Source: Motacilla alba alba (taxonomy: Eukaryota; Chordata; Aves; Passeriformes; Motacillidae). Taken from it: 64,000 nucleotides of DNA. Of the stretch, positions 1-12,211 are shown piece by piece. The stretch covers positions 32,392,115 to 32,456,114 of the forward strand of contig NC_052018.1 of the NCBI RefSeq assembly GCF_015832195.1, in the 5' to 3' direction. Within the stretch, counting starts at the first letter, position 1; every line of letters begins with the position of its first letter. The translations under genes were made by a program, and so were the position numbers. Below the pieces are notes generated by a model, which made no database searches, was not told the origin of the DNA, and worked only from the letters and a program-made list of their open reading frames with translations.

Positions 1-223
1 GTGCTTCGGTGCGGCTAGCACATTTCCGAATCATCAGCAGAGGATCCTCACTAGCACGCCATGGCTCTAATCTTTGCATCTCACCCCACAGCATGCCAGG
101 GACGTGCCTGACACTGAGAGCCAGCAGTGGAGCCAACTGATGGTTCTAGTGGAGAACATTAGGTTAAGAAGAGTGAAAAAAGCATGAACAAGATTATGAA
201 AGAGGGGAAGTTCAGCCCAGGTA

Positions 224-447
224 TTAAGAAGAAATTCTGTACTGTGAGGGTGGTAAGATGCTGAAACAGGTTGCCCTTAGAAATTGTGCATGTGCCAGGC
301 CTGCCACTGTTCAAGGTCAGGCTGGATGAGGCTTTGAGCAGGCTGGTCTAGTGGGAGATATCTCTGCCCATGGCAGAGAGGGTTGGGAGTAGATGATCTT
401 TAAGGTCCCTTCCAACCTTTACATTCCATGATTGTATGATTCTGTGA
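224..447 (+). mobile_element. CR1 LINE 3' fragment
   Basis: The sequence follows the familiar CR1 3' end: a gtgagggtggt start, an aacaggttgccc block, a gttcaaggtcaggctggatg block, then agatgatctttaaggtcc. It closes with three copies of the 8-bp terminal repeat (ATTCCATG, ATTGTATG, ATTCTGTG) at 423-446, which fixes the orientation and the 3' boundary. It is truncated at its 5' end, as most CR1 copies are. Confidence 0.93.
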
Positions 448-3261
448 AGGGGTAAGGGCAGAGTAAGGGCTGGAGATGTGGTCTACAGAGCAAAGAGTTG
501 AAATAATATGTATAAATTTTTGAGACTGATGGAAGAAATCTTGGCAAGTAATCAGGAAGAGAGAGATACATGAGAAGAATCAATTAACAAAGGAAGCAAT
601 GTGAAGATAAGAAAAGGGGTACTAATGTTCTCTGTATAAAAGTGAGGTTTTCAGCTGGCATTGATGATTAGGAGTGGAAGTCAGGTTGGACTAAATGGGC
701 AAGGGTAATGTGAAATCAGAGATGAAAATAGTTTTGTTTGTAAGACTTCACAATTTGAGAATTCCTGCAATAATTATTTCCTGTCCTGTATTGCCAAATA
801 TGCCAGTTTATTAGGAAAGAGAGCTGTTACTTGGGACAAAAGCTGTAAATTAGCAAAACAGAAAGTAAGGTGCAGTTGTCACAGCTGCATGGTGTAGTGA
901 ATCACACAACTCACGAAGGAATTAAACTCAGAAATTTTAGATATCCACTATTAAATAAAATCAAACATGCTGATAAATGACTTCTAAAAAACTAATTTCT
1001 TAAGTTTTTTATGCTGTTTCCTGGGAAACAGGGCTTATAGTGTGTGTGCTGTCTGCTTTGATTTTCAGTCATTTCCTCTGCAAGTAACTTTTAATAGCCA
1101 GCTTGAAATCACTTGGAAAGAAGTGAAAGGTCAATAATACCTTCAAGTAGGCTTTAAAATCTGTAGCTGGGTGAAGGAGAGGCTAAGTTAGTATGCCTGA
1201 GATAAGCTGAACGTTGACATTATATATTCATTTTGGCAATGGCCAGGTTGACAATGCACGCATCCTTCCCAGCTGCTGTCACAGCATTGCCCTCTCTTGC
1301 TCTGCACCCTGAATAATATGGAAGACAGTAGAACCTGGAGTGTGGGAGAAGGGCTAGGGAGAGGTGATGCAGGACCTGAACAGTGAACCAGGCTCCATTA
1401 CTTCCTGTTTCTAATGGTATCTTTTTTACAATCCAGTTTTCTGACTGCTTTTACCTGAGGATTCCTGAAATGCATTGGTTTTATTTCATCCACAATGTTA
1501 AACAAGCCCAAGGGATTAAAAGATTTCTGTTCCTTTTTAACATTGGATAGATTAGAGCATATGCTTTTATCTTTAATGAAACTATATACTATTAGATTTT
1601 TTTTGTTTGAATGTTTCCAGAGTATAATTAGCAATACATGAGCATTTCTGTGCAACAAGGTCTTACTTTTGTTTGCTATTTGCAGATTCATTGCTTATAT
1701 GTTGCATTGCTTATGTGCTTATTTGTTCTGCATGCATTTAATGCATACAATCTATGAGCATTATTTTAACCTTCTTTATTGTCTCTTATTTTCTTAAAAT
1801 ATTCTTATAGGAATGTGAGAGATCCACCAAGATACAATGTAAAACCTATGCTCCTTAATAAATCAGTGGGATTTTAAACATCAGTATTACTATTTATTAA
1901 ATATAATTACAATATACTTTCTACAATATGTTACTGGGAAATATTTTATTATAAGGATACATTTAATAAGAATATTTATTAAATATTAATAAATTCATCA
2001 GTGGCATTTTTCAGTGCCATTGATACTCATCTCAAGTACCCTAAGTGACATTATTACAAAATACAAAATACCTACTTACTTCTCTTAGTAGAGGCTGAGT
2101 CTTTAAATTTCAAGGTCCCTTGTTATCTAGTCTTCAAAAATTCCAAATAGAAAATGGCAACTCTTACCAAACCATAAAAGATATGGACATTTTTTGAAAT
2201 ATTCTATTTTAGTTAAATCTCAGCTGCTAGCATTAATAATTGCACCAAAAAAAATCATTGCTTCATTATCTATCAAAAATTAAGTAAACAAATAGAAGAG
2301 AGCTTAAACAAGAACAACAATATTTATGTTTTACTGTGATCTTTGGGAGAGGTTACCTTGAAAAACTGCTCTGGATTGCCTAGTTTGTTTGCTCACCAAA
2401 GAAAAATTAGCAAGTATACTCAATGTTATGCTCTGAAAATATAGAACTGTAAAATTTGTATCCCTCCTTAATTTATTAAAAGAAATAAAATGAATGGTAA
2501 CCTTACTAAAAAAATGTGCTATTTTTAAGCATATTGTAAACCTTCAGTTGAAGCAATTGTACCCTTGGGAACATGGGTGCTGTCAAGGCAGAGCTATTCA
2601 GGTGTTGCAAACTTGTTTCTAGTAGATACTGTGGAAGACAATTTCAAATGGTAATTTCAACTTTATTTTTAGAAAGAGGAGTCATTATTTTGTTTGGAAG
2701 GGTATATATTTCCAGTAAATGAAAGTCTCGTTTTAATTCTTATATTCTCGAAGGTAGGTGCATGCATTACATTATCCCTTCATATAATTTTCATTGTTTA
2801 GAAACCTATTTTTAACACATCTTCATTCACATTTCATATTTATAGACTCTTTGGTGTATATGTTGATGAATGATTCTGATTACACAGGTTTTCAAAGCTG
2901 TACGTGTAGAATTTATGAATTCTTTTTAATAGGAGGAGTTTACTTTGTATCTCCGCATGAAGATTTGATTCTGAACTTGAGACTTCTATGTCTTTTGTAG
3001 ATTTCTTTTGATACTTGTTTTGGGATTACATGCAGAATTGAGATGATTGGGGGCAAAGTTTTATTAAAGTTGGATTGTTCTGACTGTGCATAGGAGTTGG
3101 GCAGGTGATAACCAAGCTGATCCAACTCTACCAGCTGGAAGAGGCTGGTAAATAGACATTGCATCACATGCTGATCAGGCAGTCAAGCAAGTCATGCAAA
3201 GCTGCCTAATTAATGGGTTTTACGGCAAAAGATTTCTGTCACCTCGCTGTCCACATACCTA

Positions 3262-3440
3262 GCCCAAAATTTGGTCAGTGACAATTTTACAGGAGACAGT
3301 GTTGAAAACCATGGTAAAGTCGAGGTAAATGTTTCCCCTAAAAAAAACCATGCTGACTGCTCCTGGAACACCTTCCTGCCTTTTGTGTGGAAAAGTTTTC
3401 CAGCAGGAGTCATCTAATGCAAGCTTGTAAATGGTGGGCA
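3262..3440 (-). mobile_element. CR1 LINE internal fragment
   Basis: The plus strand reads gagacagtgttgaaaacc, then aaagtcgaggtaaatg, then ccatgctgactgctcctgg. These match, in reverse orientation, a CR1 segment upstream of the 3' terminus as I remember it. Neither the terminal 8-bp repeat nor the 3' end block is present, so this is an internal piece. Boundaries are approximate. Confidence 0.75.
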
Positions 3441-3470
3441 AGTATTTTTATTCATATAAATGTGTCTATA

Positions 3471-3496
3471 TATCTATCTATATATATAGATAGATA
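3471..3496. repeat. 26-bp perfect palindrome of TATC/GATA units
   Basis: TATC units, a short TA run and GATA units make a sequence identical to its own reverse complement over 26 bp with no spacer. It lies 30 bp from the end of the preceding CR1 fragment. It is probably a simple-repeat expansion that happens to be self-complementary. Confidence 0.9.
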
Positions 3497-4526
3497 GTTG
3501 TCTGCATGCATCTACACATGTGATTGGCTGGAGGTATAGTCTAGGTTGTTAATAGGATGCAGTAATCTGTTTTGAGTGGTTCAGACATCACAGTTGTTCT
3601 TAGGCATACAGATTTGTGTAAGAATATCCTTTTGTCAGTCAAAAATACTCATTTACAAAGAGTTACTGAATATTAATGTAGAGGATACACATTTATATAA
3701 AAACAAAAATTATAATAATTGTAACTAATGTGTCTTACTTGTTTGTCCTTTGGAATAACTGCAGTATATTTATGTCTAGAAAAATCTTGTGTACTTTGTA
3801 GAGAAGTATGCTTCATTACATAATAGCTATTTATTTCAATTTCAGGGAACAAAAAAACCAGGTTGTTTTGGGTTTTTTTAGTAGAAGAAACTGTGGCAAA
3901 AAATTACTAACATAATTCTCATGTAAGTCTACATCCCTCTTCTTGTGGTTCAGGAGAAATGCATTGTTAAAGAACAAGATGAAAGTGAATTGTTTGAATT
4001 TGAAAATACATACAGATACATAGTCTGCCTTCTAGCAGTTAGCATGTAATCATTTAATCATCTTCTAACAGTTAGCATTAAGTTTTTTTCCTGATAACTA
4101 TATTGACAGAACATCCTAGTACAGCTCTCAGCTTACATGTTTGAATTTCAAAGAATTTGTTCATTAATTTGTCTAGCTGTGAAAAGCAGAAGAACTGTAT
4201 AGGCAGAGTAGTCTCCAATTTGCTGTGTGAGGAGATGGGTATGATGACATCTAATCCTGAAAAGCAGTCCTGGGGAGTTCACACTTTTGGAGGAGTTTGT
4301 TCCTGTGACAGTTTCCTGTCATGTTAATCTTGTGAGGATGGATTTTGATTTCTCATAGTTCTCATATGTCTGTAATCAATAGAATTTTAAACACTAAAAT
4401 TTTGCATTGGACTTTTCTCTTTAGTGTTTTAATACGTAACTCCCATTTCTACTTAAAGTAATCATTTGGGTTAAAAAAAATTGAGATGCATTTTGAAAGA
4501 TTAATTTTACTGTTATTTCTCTTTAG

Positions 4527-4658
4527 TTTCAGGCACTGCATTCTGTATCACAAACGCTGGGTTTGATAGGAAGGAACAGCATACTAAGGAATTCTTTAAT
4601 ATCCCTTCTCCTATCGGGAGTCCGTCAGTTTGCTGAGCAGTTGTTGCAGGCACACCAG
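4527..4658 (+). CDS. MEI4: MEI4, penultimate coding exon
   Basis: MEI4 works with REC114 and IHO1 on meiotic chromosome axes and is needed for SPO11-dependent double-strand breaks (known from mouse and yeast). The exon is 132 bp, 44 codons, phase 0 at both ends. It begins FQALHSVSQTLGLIGRN and continues with the helix-rich core SLISLLLSGVRQFAEQLL, ending in AHQ. By hand alignment to the human protein as I remember it, FQ..H.VSQ.L, the LR.S.ISLLLS core, V, FA and the final Q line up, about half of the positions. The acceptor is a pyrimidine-rich stretch ending ctttag at 4526; a tag stop directly precedes the first codon, so the frame cannot extend upstream. The donor is CAG|gtaccg, a weak match to GTRAGT. 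A second AG lies 6 bp into the exon. If the exon is not spliced, the frame stops at 4770-4772. The next exon in the same phase is 31.8 kb downstream. Confidence 0.9.
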
Positions 4659-4742
4659 GTACCGTCATCTTTTCTTTTCGAGAAAGTCCAAAGAGTGGTG
4701 TTGGGCAGTGTTTTGGCTGTATTTATTTGTTTCTTAAAATGT

Positions 4743-4758
4743 AAAAAAAAAAAAAAAA
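4743..4758 (+). repeat. A16 homopolymer, 84 bp after MEI4 exon
   Basis: Sixteen A residues lie at the start of the intron. If the intron is retained, the MEI4 frame would run through this tract as a lysine run and stop at 4770-4772. Length variation is likely between individuals. Confidence 0.9.
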
Positions 4759-7700
4759 GCATCATTCTATAGAATATTCAGATTTGAGGACCCAGAAATG
4801 CTAGGTGCTGCTTTAAAGAGCAAATTCAAAAAGAGAGGCATAAAGTAAGAGAAAATTCCATAGAGAAAGGTAGAATTATCAGACTGGATAATAAATAGAC
4901 TATATAGGTTTTTAGATCATACTATATAATTTGCAAAATACTTGAACTAATGAGTTAGAAGACAGTACAATGTGTAAATTGTTGACTATGCAGGCAATAC
5001 AACTTTGGTATTCAGCTAAACAGAAAATACAACTTCAGTATTCTCTCTCTAGCTCATGTAAAACTGGATAGTCAGCTGCTTTATTTTATTTTGGAATTAG
5101 ATTTCATGTTTCACATTATTATTGTTTCAAATTATTAATTTTCCTGATGCAAAAGTTATCCAGCACATCGTATTGTATTTAGTTTGTTACAATGAGTAGG
5201 AGCTAAAGAGCAGAATAGAACTTTTGGTAAAATTTATTCTTAAGTTAAATCATTTCCAGTAAACTATAGAGAAAAGAGAGAGAGAATAAATGTTCCTTTA
5301 ACATTTGAAAAAGAGATATATGAACTAAATAGGGGTTTCATAGATTTTTCATACGTTTGTATGTGTTGGTATGTATTTTATGCAAAAAGTTCAGCTTCAC
5401 TTGGGATTGCAGCTTGATTTTACACTATCCTAAAAACATTTTATTTGGTGGAAAATAAATTTATTGATACCAAAAAACCTTCACCATATATTTATTTTGC
5501 AGTGGTCTAATTTAACAAAAGGCTTCAATGTTGCTCAAGCAGTCTTAACTTTTTCTCTCTAGGATATGATGTAGTAGTAAGTTTGGGCTGTTGGAGACGG
5601 GGTATGTAATTGCCAACCCAAATTTCTAGTATGTTTGAGTCATATTCTGAAAATGCCAGTTTTGAAAGAATCAGACAATGAGCTGTGCCTTATTTTAGGT
5701 TACTGTTAGCATACAAGGTTTATTGATGGCAACCAAAAGTCATCAGACTTTTGACAATTGTAAGGATTGGGAAGAGTGTAATTAAAAACAATAATTGTTT
5801 TTTTTAAGTTAAAAGCAGCTGTTCATTTTTAACATTATTAAATCTCACCTGTTTAACAGAATTGGTCATCTTTCTTTTCAGAGTTTTGCCAGTGGCAACG
5901 CAGAACCTTTCAGTTCTCCACAGTGATGTGAAACTCATACTGAGCATTGTGCTTTGCTGAGTTAGTTACTATGGAACTGCTTAACCTTGCCATACTATAA
6001 TTATTTTTATTGCTTTCATATTTGGTGAAGCCTCAGGAGCTGGGCATCTGTCAATTTGCAGCTGATACTCTGTAGGACTTCGAAAAGCTGAAGTACATGT
6101 AGGGAAAGTAACTGAAGTTCTGGTTTGCTTAGCTTGTGGTGAAGTCAGTGTTTTTAAAGTTCAGGCATTTTTGCACTTAGTCCTAATAGATGTATTGTGT
6201 TCATTTATGAACCCTCATATATTCTGTATGCGTTAATATTCTGGAAATAAATCACAACAGGACTCAATTCTGATGGCCTAATTTATGGACCTGCTTCCAA
6301 ATGTTTCTGAATTTGTGTAGCGTGACTTCTGGATATGAATATAAAAAGGATTAAAGTATTTTTTCTTGTTTTATAATCAAATCTAATGATACAATATCAA
6401 TTTGAAATAAAACCCCCCAGCTTTAAAACAAAAACTCTTCATAAATAGTTAAATTGGGATTTGGCGAAAGATAATACTTCATATAATCAAACTTCATTAG
6501 CTGACAAGTATTCTAATTGTATTTTGTTACTTAAGCAAAACCACTGTTAATTGCAAAGAGTATCTCCCATTTAAAGCAATCAAATTAGAGATTCTTAATT
6601 TTAGTTATGATTAGAGGTGTGGAAATACATGAGATTTGTTTTGTATCATTGTTAGTTAGTTTTATTGTTGTTGGCACGTAGGAGAAATAAAGAATTATCT
6701 AAGGCATGTATCCAGGTTAGTTTGCAATTAACTTTTGAACATTTGATGGAAAACAGAAATTGAAAAAAATAGCTTATTCATCCAATCAAATATCTGTGTT
6801 ATTTTTTATAGTAATAATTTTTTCATTGAAGATGGTTTTCAACACTGATTTGGAATAAAAACAACATTCTTTTTAATTTTTCTAAATGAATAATCTAGAT
6901 AACTCAACATTTCTGTTTTAATTTCCTCATTAAGACTTGAGCTAAGTTCCAGGTAGTTTGCAAAATGCATGAATTCAAGAATATGCAACTTTATATTCCA
7001 TCATGTCTTCAGTAGGAAGTGTGCTCAGCTCAACCCCTTGCAGGTTTGTGTATACATCTTTGATAAATATTGAAAATATTTTTCTTTCGAATTCTGACTG
7101 GTTTTAGAGAGTTTGTAACTGTGTCCTCTTGGAACAAGCTTATCAGTCTATGACCCACATTTCTAAAGCACTACCTGTGCCCTATGCTTTACAAATTAAA
7201 AAATTAGGTTGTCTATTGGAGAGTGTTTCTAATAAACTACAAGAGAAAAGTACAGAGATTACTCTGAATATTTTCTATTGTTGTCTAATTGGTTAAATCC
7301 TTTAATCTTACAATAGGTAAATTAATGTCAAATACACGAATCATAAAATTTTGTATGCCATATTTCCACATATTAAAATGGAAAGTAAAAGTAATTAAGG
7401 AACATGTAAAACAGTGTAGTTACCCTGATTTTCCACACAGTTAAGATGTTTTTTATGTTACTAAACTCTTAAGCAAGTTAGTAGTTTGCTTTAATTCATT
7501 TAAGTACTTCATTGTGGGCTCAAAGTAAAGCTCATACTTAAGTGCTTTGCTGACACAAGCATGCTGAATTTTAGTCAAAAGCGTATTAATATAAACTCAG
7601 ATCTCTTTATTTTTACAGATGTTGTATGTGGTCTTTTGAGTTTTATGTATAATAGGAAGCTTTCATGCTTCATAAATAAAATTTATAAGAATACTGTAAT

Positions 7701-10700
7701 TGAACCTTAACTTACTATGGAATAGAAATTTTCTGATCCCCAATTGAATTTCTACCGCAGAACAGATAGAACTGGAAGATACTAAGATTTCCGAAATGAA
7801 GATTTCAGATACTGTGGAAGATGGATTAGTTTTCAAATGTTGAGCTCTTCTCATGATAGCAGATTTTCCTTTATGATAACTTTCAAAGACAGAAGGCCAG
7901 AAATGGAAAGCACATAGTAGTTTACTGGGTTTACTGCTCATTTCTAACACCCCAGTATTAATTCCAAGAATTCTGAAAAAAAAAATTAGAAACCAGAAAA
8001 TAGATTTTGAAATAGGAACGAAAGACATATTGTGAGGTTTTGGAAAGCTCTGTTACTCAGTAATTGCTGATGCATAGCTTGGGTAGCATTACCCAAGTTT
8101 TATATCACATTACTTTCTATATACCATTTTTACTTTTTTTAAAATTTAAAACAGTTTTATCACAAAAGCTGTACACTGTATAGCTGTTTGTTTGGGTTTT
8201 GTAATCAAAGCACCAAATTATATATAATTCTCAATATTATATGTAAGCATTAAGTCCAAATTCAGATGTGGGTGCTGACTGCTCATCTGAAATGAATGAC
8301 AGCGGATATAAAGGGTGAGATTTTGTCTTTAGTTTTGGTGTATGTAGTAGACCTTGCTGTCTGCTTCTTGTAAAAGTCAAACAAGCAGCTAAGATTAGCT
8401 AAGCATTTGCCAACATGAAGATAGATAGTCATGCAAGGCTTTGTTGTATGTTACGTAAATTTTTGAGAATTGGGCTCATTACAACAAAACAGCTTTGACT
8501 CAGAAGAGCCAAAGGAGTTTGACATAAGGTAGGATTTGTCTCACTTGAATTCAGACTTCTATGATGTTTCCATCTGACTTTCTTACTTTAACTTTCCATT
8601 GTAGTCAAGGGAGGGGAAAAGTAATTTCTTGTTCAACCTATGTTCCCTTACATAATTATGATAATTGGTCCCAGAGTTGTTTGCTTCTTTCTTCTGGCTA
8701 TGAGAAAGGACATTTAAGTTGATAACCTGAAATGCAGATATTTATGTTGAAAAATTCCAAAGTTAAGGGACAAAAATCCCATAATATCTCTACGAAAGTG
8801 TCTTTTTGGATGATCTGGGAAAGAATGTTATTTGAGCAATGACCTGATCCTGTAGAACATTGTAACAGGTAGTCATGCAAAGCATACTTCTGTCTGTACA
8901 CTGACAAACTTATGTGAGTAACATTATTAGATGTTTGGAACAAGTTATATTTTAGTTACTGTAATTAATAAGTTAATGTAGTTATTATGTATTCAAATTC
9001 TGTTTGTGTCCACAAGAGGCTGGTGACCGATGATGATGGATTGTACAGGATATGTGGATTGGAGCTTCTTGTAAGGTGCATTCAGCCATGGTGTGTCTGA
9101 TGCATGTGCCTCTAAACAGGCAGACCTTTAAAACCAGCAGTCCATGCAGGCAGTGTATTGAGGCAGAGAAAGAACCAAGGGGAGCACAGAAGCACTATGA
9201 TTTTGGTATTTCCTGAGATTTTCATTGCTATTCAGCACTGTGTAGCTAACAGGCATGTCACTGGAATGTCGAACTGCACAGGAACAGCTCTATATGGAAG
9301 CAAATGAAGGGCTGAAATACTCCTGTGGCTGGAAAGCCTTTTTTTTTTCCTAGCTAGCCTGCAAATTAGAGGCTTTGTGAATATCAAGTTGCACTAGCTC
9401 AGTTGGTAATCAGTTCATCAAGGAAAATGGAGTTTTCCTGTGGCTGGGTTCAGCTAGATGATCTAAAGTTTTAAAGTGCTGAGAACTGAGTTATTAATGT
9501 CAGAGCTTGTCTTCATAAGCCCTTCTCCATGTATCCATTCTCTGTCCAATGGTTGCTCTGGGCAGGTGTGGTACACACCACATACTTTATTCCAAAGGCA
9601 AATGTGTCTAATGTGAGGTAGAGAATTCCTCAGACAAGCTCCTCTTCCCACGAAGTTTACTTCATTTATTCAGTTTGTCTAATCTCTTCAAACATAAGTT
9701 TATATACATTGCAATACAGGTTTCCTATAGGTTAGAAAAAAAAAGCTGCACTATTTTTTCTCAACTATGATAGAAAATGGCTAAAATAGTTAATAAGAAA
9801 AAAAAGACTAAGAATATTACACAGCTAGAGAAGCTAAATACCTTTGGCAGTCTGCTGTTGTTTGAGGTACCAAAATGGCTGTCAGGTATATTTGGCTTTT
9901 TATAATTTCTACTGTTGACTTTTGCTGATGCATCAGATTAATAATACTTCACCTAGCTAAAAAAAAAGAGATTGGTGTTATGTAGACCTTATGAAAATAA
10001 TTTAACTTGCATCTGGACATCTGTTCATCCTTTCTAAGATGTAATTTCTTTCCTTGTTATTCTTGTAAGCAGAGATTGTAGGGTATTTCAAATTGTGAAT
10101 TCTTAAAGATGCTGCAAAATAGTGCTCTGAGTAAATGTAATGTAATTTCTATTCCATGCAACTGCTGATGCTACTGATAACAAAGGAAATAATGGATGGA
10201 TAGAATAATTAGGGGATCTGTATTTTTTTCTTATAAACCTAGTGTGGAGATACGGTTTTGGGAATACGTAAATCTGTTCCCTGAAAGGCAGGAATGAGAG
10301 AATCAGTCAAGACTTGGTGTATGCCAAGAGAGTGCCATACACCTTTGAAGTGTATACCTGCTTTTGCTGCATATGTCATCCCCTATTACAGATTAGATTT
10401 TAAGATGCTTACATGTCAGACAGAACTGAAAAATGACAAATGGTTCATGCAGTCTTCTCTTCCCTCTCATATTATCTTGAAATGATACCATTAAGGATAA
10501 AGGAGTTTAGAAGTGTTCCTACAGTACTAAAAGGTAGCAGGGCTTTGACTACCCTTAGGTGCTTGGCAAAATTGAGGATGACATGTAATCAGAAAACCTC
10601 AGATGTGTTTGGGAAGAGAAGCAGCAAATATCGATTAGATGAGAAGGGCTGTCGACTAGGGTATTATTACTCTTAATATCGGTGAATCGTGTCATTCATG

Positions 10701-10816
10701 GAAACATAATACTGGAAAAGGAAAAATGCTTAATTAAGGATACCAAAATATATCTCAAAAAGTTACTAAGCAATGTTTCTGGAAATCTTATTTCAAACTA
10801 TGCACAAAATTCAGGC

Positions 10817-10893
10817 TAAAAAAAAAAACAAAAACAAACCAAACCAACCCAAAACTAAAAAAATTCCATAAGCCAAAATCCAACAAACCCAAA
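10817..10893. repeat. A/C-rich low-complexity tract
   Basis: About 77 bp made almost wholly of A and C in short AAAC, AACC and ACCC units. Similar tracts, or their G/T complements, recur at 21880, 27069, 42870 and 59501 in this window. Confidence 0.8.
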
Positions 10894-12157
10894 AATAACA
10901 TGATTATAAATTAAATTAAATTGCCTATTTGAATTTCTGGTGCAGTTAAGCTTTCATTACACCTTTTTTAAAATGTGGGTTGATGCTGCTTTTGCTTCCT
11001 TATTCTCAGTGTTAATACTGTCCTTTTTCTGTTGCTTTCTTTACAGCTCATTTAGTTCTTTTACATGCCTGAAAGCAGAACATGAATAAGGACAAAGCAT
11101 CAGATTTTTGTGGCATATGTTGTATACCTGCTAGTCTGGAAGACCATTTGATTTTTACTTAAACCTGTGCCTTCAAATAGATAGTTTTAATGTTCCTGTT
11201 AGGCTCCCTTCCTCATTGAGCATTCCCGCTTACAGACAATGATTTGCAAAATGGAATGATGTTACAGAAAATTGAGCACTGCTTCCTTAATGCTTTTTGG
11301 GTATTGCAGTTGTCTATGTGAATAGCATATATATACCATATGTGCTCTTAAAAGTTCAATTTCCATGAAATGTAACAGATTTACCTTTGGCTTTTGATTT
11401 TTTAGAATTGTTTAACGTCCTCATTATGCATGGTTTTAACACAGTTTCACTAAATGCTTTTTTGGGATACATTATAAATGCACAGTTCCTGTGTCAGTGG
11501 CTTTGCAGTCTGTTTGCTGCTTTAGTATTCCACATCTTCATAAAATGGAAAAATAAAGACTTTTAGTCCCAGAGTTTCTAACTGGGAATCACTGATAAAA
11601 TTATTTTTTGTCTGAAGAGTAACTACAGCTTATAATTAAAATTCTTTTTAAGACCTTAGATAAATATAGTAAAATGTAAGTGGTAACTATGGAATTATAG
11701 AGGATACTAGTGTAAACTCATAACTCCATCTTTCTTTCAAAACATTCTTTTCATTTTAAAGGACACATCAATATCTTGGATGTCTTAGCTTTGCACTCTT
11801 GTCTTTCTAAACATGTGTGACAGATCTGTACATAATGACTTAGAGCATCAGCTTGCCCCATTGGAACCTCCTTTGTTGGTTTCATTTGGTTTTGCTAAAA
11901 ATACATTTAAAGAAGTGTTTATCTACCTATGGATCTTATGCACAGCCATCACTATTTTTAAGACCAGGAAGATTGATGTTTGTTTGGTGCTTTCTAAAAT
12001 GTTCAAGTGCTGCTGCCGCAGTCAGAAGGAGCTGCTGTCCCAAGTTCGGCTCTGAAACAAGCAGAATTTGTCTCTCGTGGATTTAACTGATGCAGAAGTT
12101 ATTAACAGAGTAGGTTTATATCAGGGACGAAAGGTATTAGCTGCATAGAGTATGCGT

Positions 12158-12211
12158 TGTAGCTAAGATTTATGTAGCTAAATTATGTAGCTAAATTGTA
12201 GCTAAATTATG
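12158..12211 (+). repeat. Degenerate tandem repeat, TGTAGCTAAATTA-like
   Basis: About four imperfect copies of a unit of roughly 13 bp built on TGTAGCTAA follow one another: tgtagctaagattta, tgtagctaaatta, tgtagctaaat and tgtagctaaattatgg. This is a short local expansion by slippage. Confidence 0.85.

Larger units (their letters stand above)
1..4526 (+). other. MEI4: Upstream MEI4 intron (3' part)
   Basis: By position this is the end of the intron before the penultimate exon. I found no segment resembling the larger upstream MEI4 exons, which must lie before the window. It holds a CR1 fragment at 224-447, another at 3262-3440 and a TATC/GATA palindrome at 3471-3496. The rest is unremarkable AT-rich sequence. 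Confidence 0.7.

Noticed and set aside
1..4526. Upstream large MEI4 exon within the window
   Set aside because: No segment in any frame resembles the residues that precede the FQ...VSQ block in human MEI4 as I remember it.
7663..8028. 121-codon open frame on the minus strand
   Set aside because: No domain and no conserved pattern, and the composition follows the AT-rich background.
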